Positions 62,669 to 64,000 of a stretch of 64,000 bases of DNA are shown piece by piece. A program made the position numbers and the translations under genes. The notes beneath the pieces are model-generated. The model worked only from the letters and a program-made list of their open reading frames with translations. It did not search any database and was not told where the DNA came from. How positions within the stretch are numbered: position 1 is the stretch's first letter; every line of letters starts with the position of its first letter. Source of the DNA: Hyphomonas pacifica (GTDB lineage: Bacteria > Pseudomonadota > Alphaproteobacteria > Caulobacterales > Hyphomonadaceae); contig NZ_AWFA01000001.1 of NCBI RefSeq assembly GCF_000682675.1, positions 1 through 64,000 of the forward strand. Direction: 5' to 3'.

Positions 62669-64000
62669 ATGACAGATCACACTGCTGATTCGCCTGATAA
62701 CTGGCGGTCTTTCACCTTCTTCGCCCTGATCGCGTTACTGGTTGTGCGGGTGGTTTTCAATGCTGCCTCCCCGCTGGATCTCTACGCAGATGAAGCCCAG
62801 TATTGGCGCTGGGGGCATACGCTGGACTGGGGGTATTATTCCAAACCACCAATGATCGCGTGGATTATCCATGCGTTCACAGCCGTGTTTGGAAACGCAG
62901 AATGGGCGATTCGTCTGCCTGCCGCATTCCTGCACACGATCGGTGCTTTCATCATATACTTCCTCGGCCGCGACATGTACGGCGCGCGCACCGGCATGTT
63001 TGCCAGCATTGGCTATGCCCTGATGCCCGCAGTTATTCTGTCATCTGCAATTATCTCTACAGATGGCGTATTGATGCCCTTCTGGTGCGCCGCCTTGTGG
63101 GCCCTGTGGCGTCTGCGCAGCGGCACCGGCAGCTGGGCGAGCGCCATTGGCCTGGGCGCTGCGGTGGGGCTCGGCTTCCTGTCCAAATATGCGATGGTCT
63201 ATTTCCTGATCGGGACAGCTTTGATTCTGATCATCGATGCCGATAGCAGGCGCGCCCTGCTGACCTGGAAAGGCCTCGCCGCCCTGCTGACGGGGCTCAC
63301 CATCTTCGCACCGCATCTTGCCTGGAATGCCGCCAATGACTTCAAGACCGTCAGCCACACGGTGGATAACGCCAATTTGGGCGGAGATCTACTGAACCCG
63401 GAACACGCTCTCACTTTCCTGGTAGACCAGTTGGGTGTCTTCGGACCGATCAGCTTCCTTGCATTGATCTTTGGGGTATTCGTCATGCGCACCCAGGATC
63501 AGGGCATCATGGGCCGCGATCGCTGGCTGCTGTGCTTTATCCTGCCCGTCCTTCTGATTATTCTGGCTCAGGCCGTCCTCTCACGCGCCAATGCCAACTG
63601 GGCCGCAACCGCCTATCCTGGTGCCTGCGTTCTGGTTGCCGCGTGGTTGACACGCGCACGGCCAAATCGCAGCCTCTGGTACTGGATCGCCGGGATATGC
63701 TTCACCGCCTTCCTGTTTGCACCCGACATGTCACTGATTGCCAAACTTGCCATCGGCACGGTGACAGCCCTCTCCATTCTGGGCTTTGACCATATCGTGA
63801 AGCACGCCCCTTCCGGCCTGCTCTGGACCAGTCTGACACTTCACACCGTGCTGGCCATATCTTTCATGACCATCGCCCTTTTACCTGCCTCAACGTCCAC
63901 GGCTCTTGGCTTTGACAACGCCCTTAAACGCACGCGTGGATGGGAGCAAACCGCCGAACAAGTCTTCTCCCGCGCACAGGACATAGGAGCTACTGCGGTT
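62669..64000 (+). CDS. ArnT-like glycosyltransferase (PMT_2 family), truncated by the window end
   Basis: At least 444 residues of a polytopic inner-membrane glycosyltransferase of the ArnT/PMT_2 (GT83-like) type; the frame is still open at base 64000. The first periplasmic loop has LYADEAQYWRWGHTLDWGYY, with the catalytic Asp-Glu, and SKPPMIAWIIH follows. At least nine hydrophobic helices follow, with LSKYAMVYFLIGT in the middle. Such enzymes transfer sugars from polyprenyl phosphate to lipids or proteins. ATG 62669 begins MTDHTADSPDN. It is divergent from the TonB-dependent receptor. Confidence 0.85.
   Translation, partial: MTDHTADSPDNWRSFTFFALIALLVVRVVFNAASPLDLYADEAQYWRWGHTLDWGYYSKPPMIAWIIHAFTAVFGNAEWAIRLPAAFLHTIGAFIIYFLGRDMYGARTGMFASIGYALMPAVILSSAIISTDGVLMPFWCAALWALWRLRSGTGSWASAIGLGAAVGLGFLSKYAMVYFLIGTALILIIDADSRRALLTWKGLAALLTGLTIFAPHLAWNAANDFKTVSHTVDNANLGGDLLNPEHALTFLVDQLGVFGPISFLALIFGVFVMRTQDQGIMGRDRWLLCFILPVLLIILAQAVLSRANANWAATAYPGACVLVAAWLTRARPNRSLWYWIAGICFTAFLFAPDMSLIAKLAIGTVTALSILGFDHIVKHAPSGLLWTSLTLHTVLAISFMTIALLPASTSTALGFDNALKRTRGWEQTAEQVFSRAQDIGATAV

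Overview
The window reads as a chromosome segment of an alphaproteobacterium of the Caulobacterales, most likely family Hyphomonadaceae (relatives of Hyphomonas or Henriciella). This is an inference from gene content. The clues are a DivL-type kinase with tyrosine at the phospho-acceptor position, a CtrA-type box in its promoter region, a bactofilin, a large Oar-like TonB-dependent receptor, short HisG with HisZ, an eukaryote-like HisRS, and spermidine genes of the carboxyspermidine route. Almost everything is core chromosomal. I see no insertion sequence, prophage, CRISPR array, rRNA or convincing tRNA.

Layout. 0-11 kb: lipoprotein DUF2959, threonine aldolase, pteridine-reductase-like SDR, CaCA antiporter, NUDIX, pgsA, hslO, yidD, a radical SAM protein with a zinc-ribbon/TerB-like protein, an MFS transporter and argF. 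11-20 kb: a small gene behind two iron-box-like repeats, carboxyspermidine dehydrogenase and decarboxylase flanking a thioesterase, a YHYH/excalibur protein, a nitrilase, a membrane LuxR-type regulator, cytochrome b561, an S41 protease and argD. 20-26 kb: hisS-hisZ-hisG behind a six-histidine leader peptide, then a thioesterase, a GFA protein and an ABC1 kinase. 26-33 kb: enoyl-CoA hydratase, rpsT, dnaA-dnaN-recF and a TadG-like protein. 33-38 kb: thyA, a queuosine-precursor transporter, folA, an SMP-30 protein and apbC/mrp. 38-42 kb: hflK-hflC-DUF2065-degP. 42-49 kb: serB, miaA and ilvB-ilvN-ilvC behind an attenuator. 49-64 kb: GH25 lysozyme, bactofilin, Sel1 protein, SDR, a lipoprotein methyltransferase, YghU-like GST, divL, an EF-hand protein, aguB-aguA, the TonB-dependent receptor and a glycosyltransferase cut by the window end.

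How the genes work together. Amino-acid synthesis is a theme: Ile/Val (ilvBN, ilvC), His (hisSZG), Arg (argD, argF) and Ser (serB). Two of these units carry leader peptides rich in codons for the cognate amino acids. Polyamine synthesis is also spread over the window: aguA-aguB make putrescine from agmatine, and the dehydrogenase and decarboxylase at 11.8-14.7 kb make spermidine. Other groups are replication (dnaA, dnaN, recF), thymidylate/folate (thyA, folA), envelope proteostasis (hflKC, degP, hslO, yidD) and cell-cycle control (divL).

The most interesting items are regulatory or small: the His-leader upstream of hisS with repeated pairing arms, a fully readable ilv attenuator, a consensus CtrA box next to divL, tandem iron-box-like repeats before a small Cys-containing protein, a 15-bp tandem repeat that supplies the ribosome-binding region of the carboxyspermidine decarboxylase, a possible preQ1-like hairpin before the queuosine-precursor transporter, and two very small predicted hydrophobic proteins.
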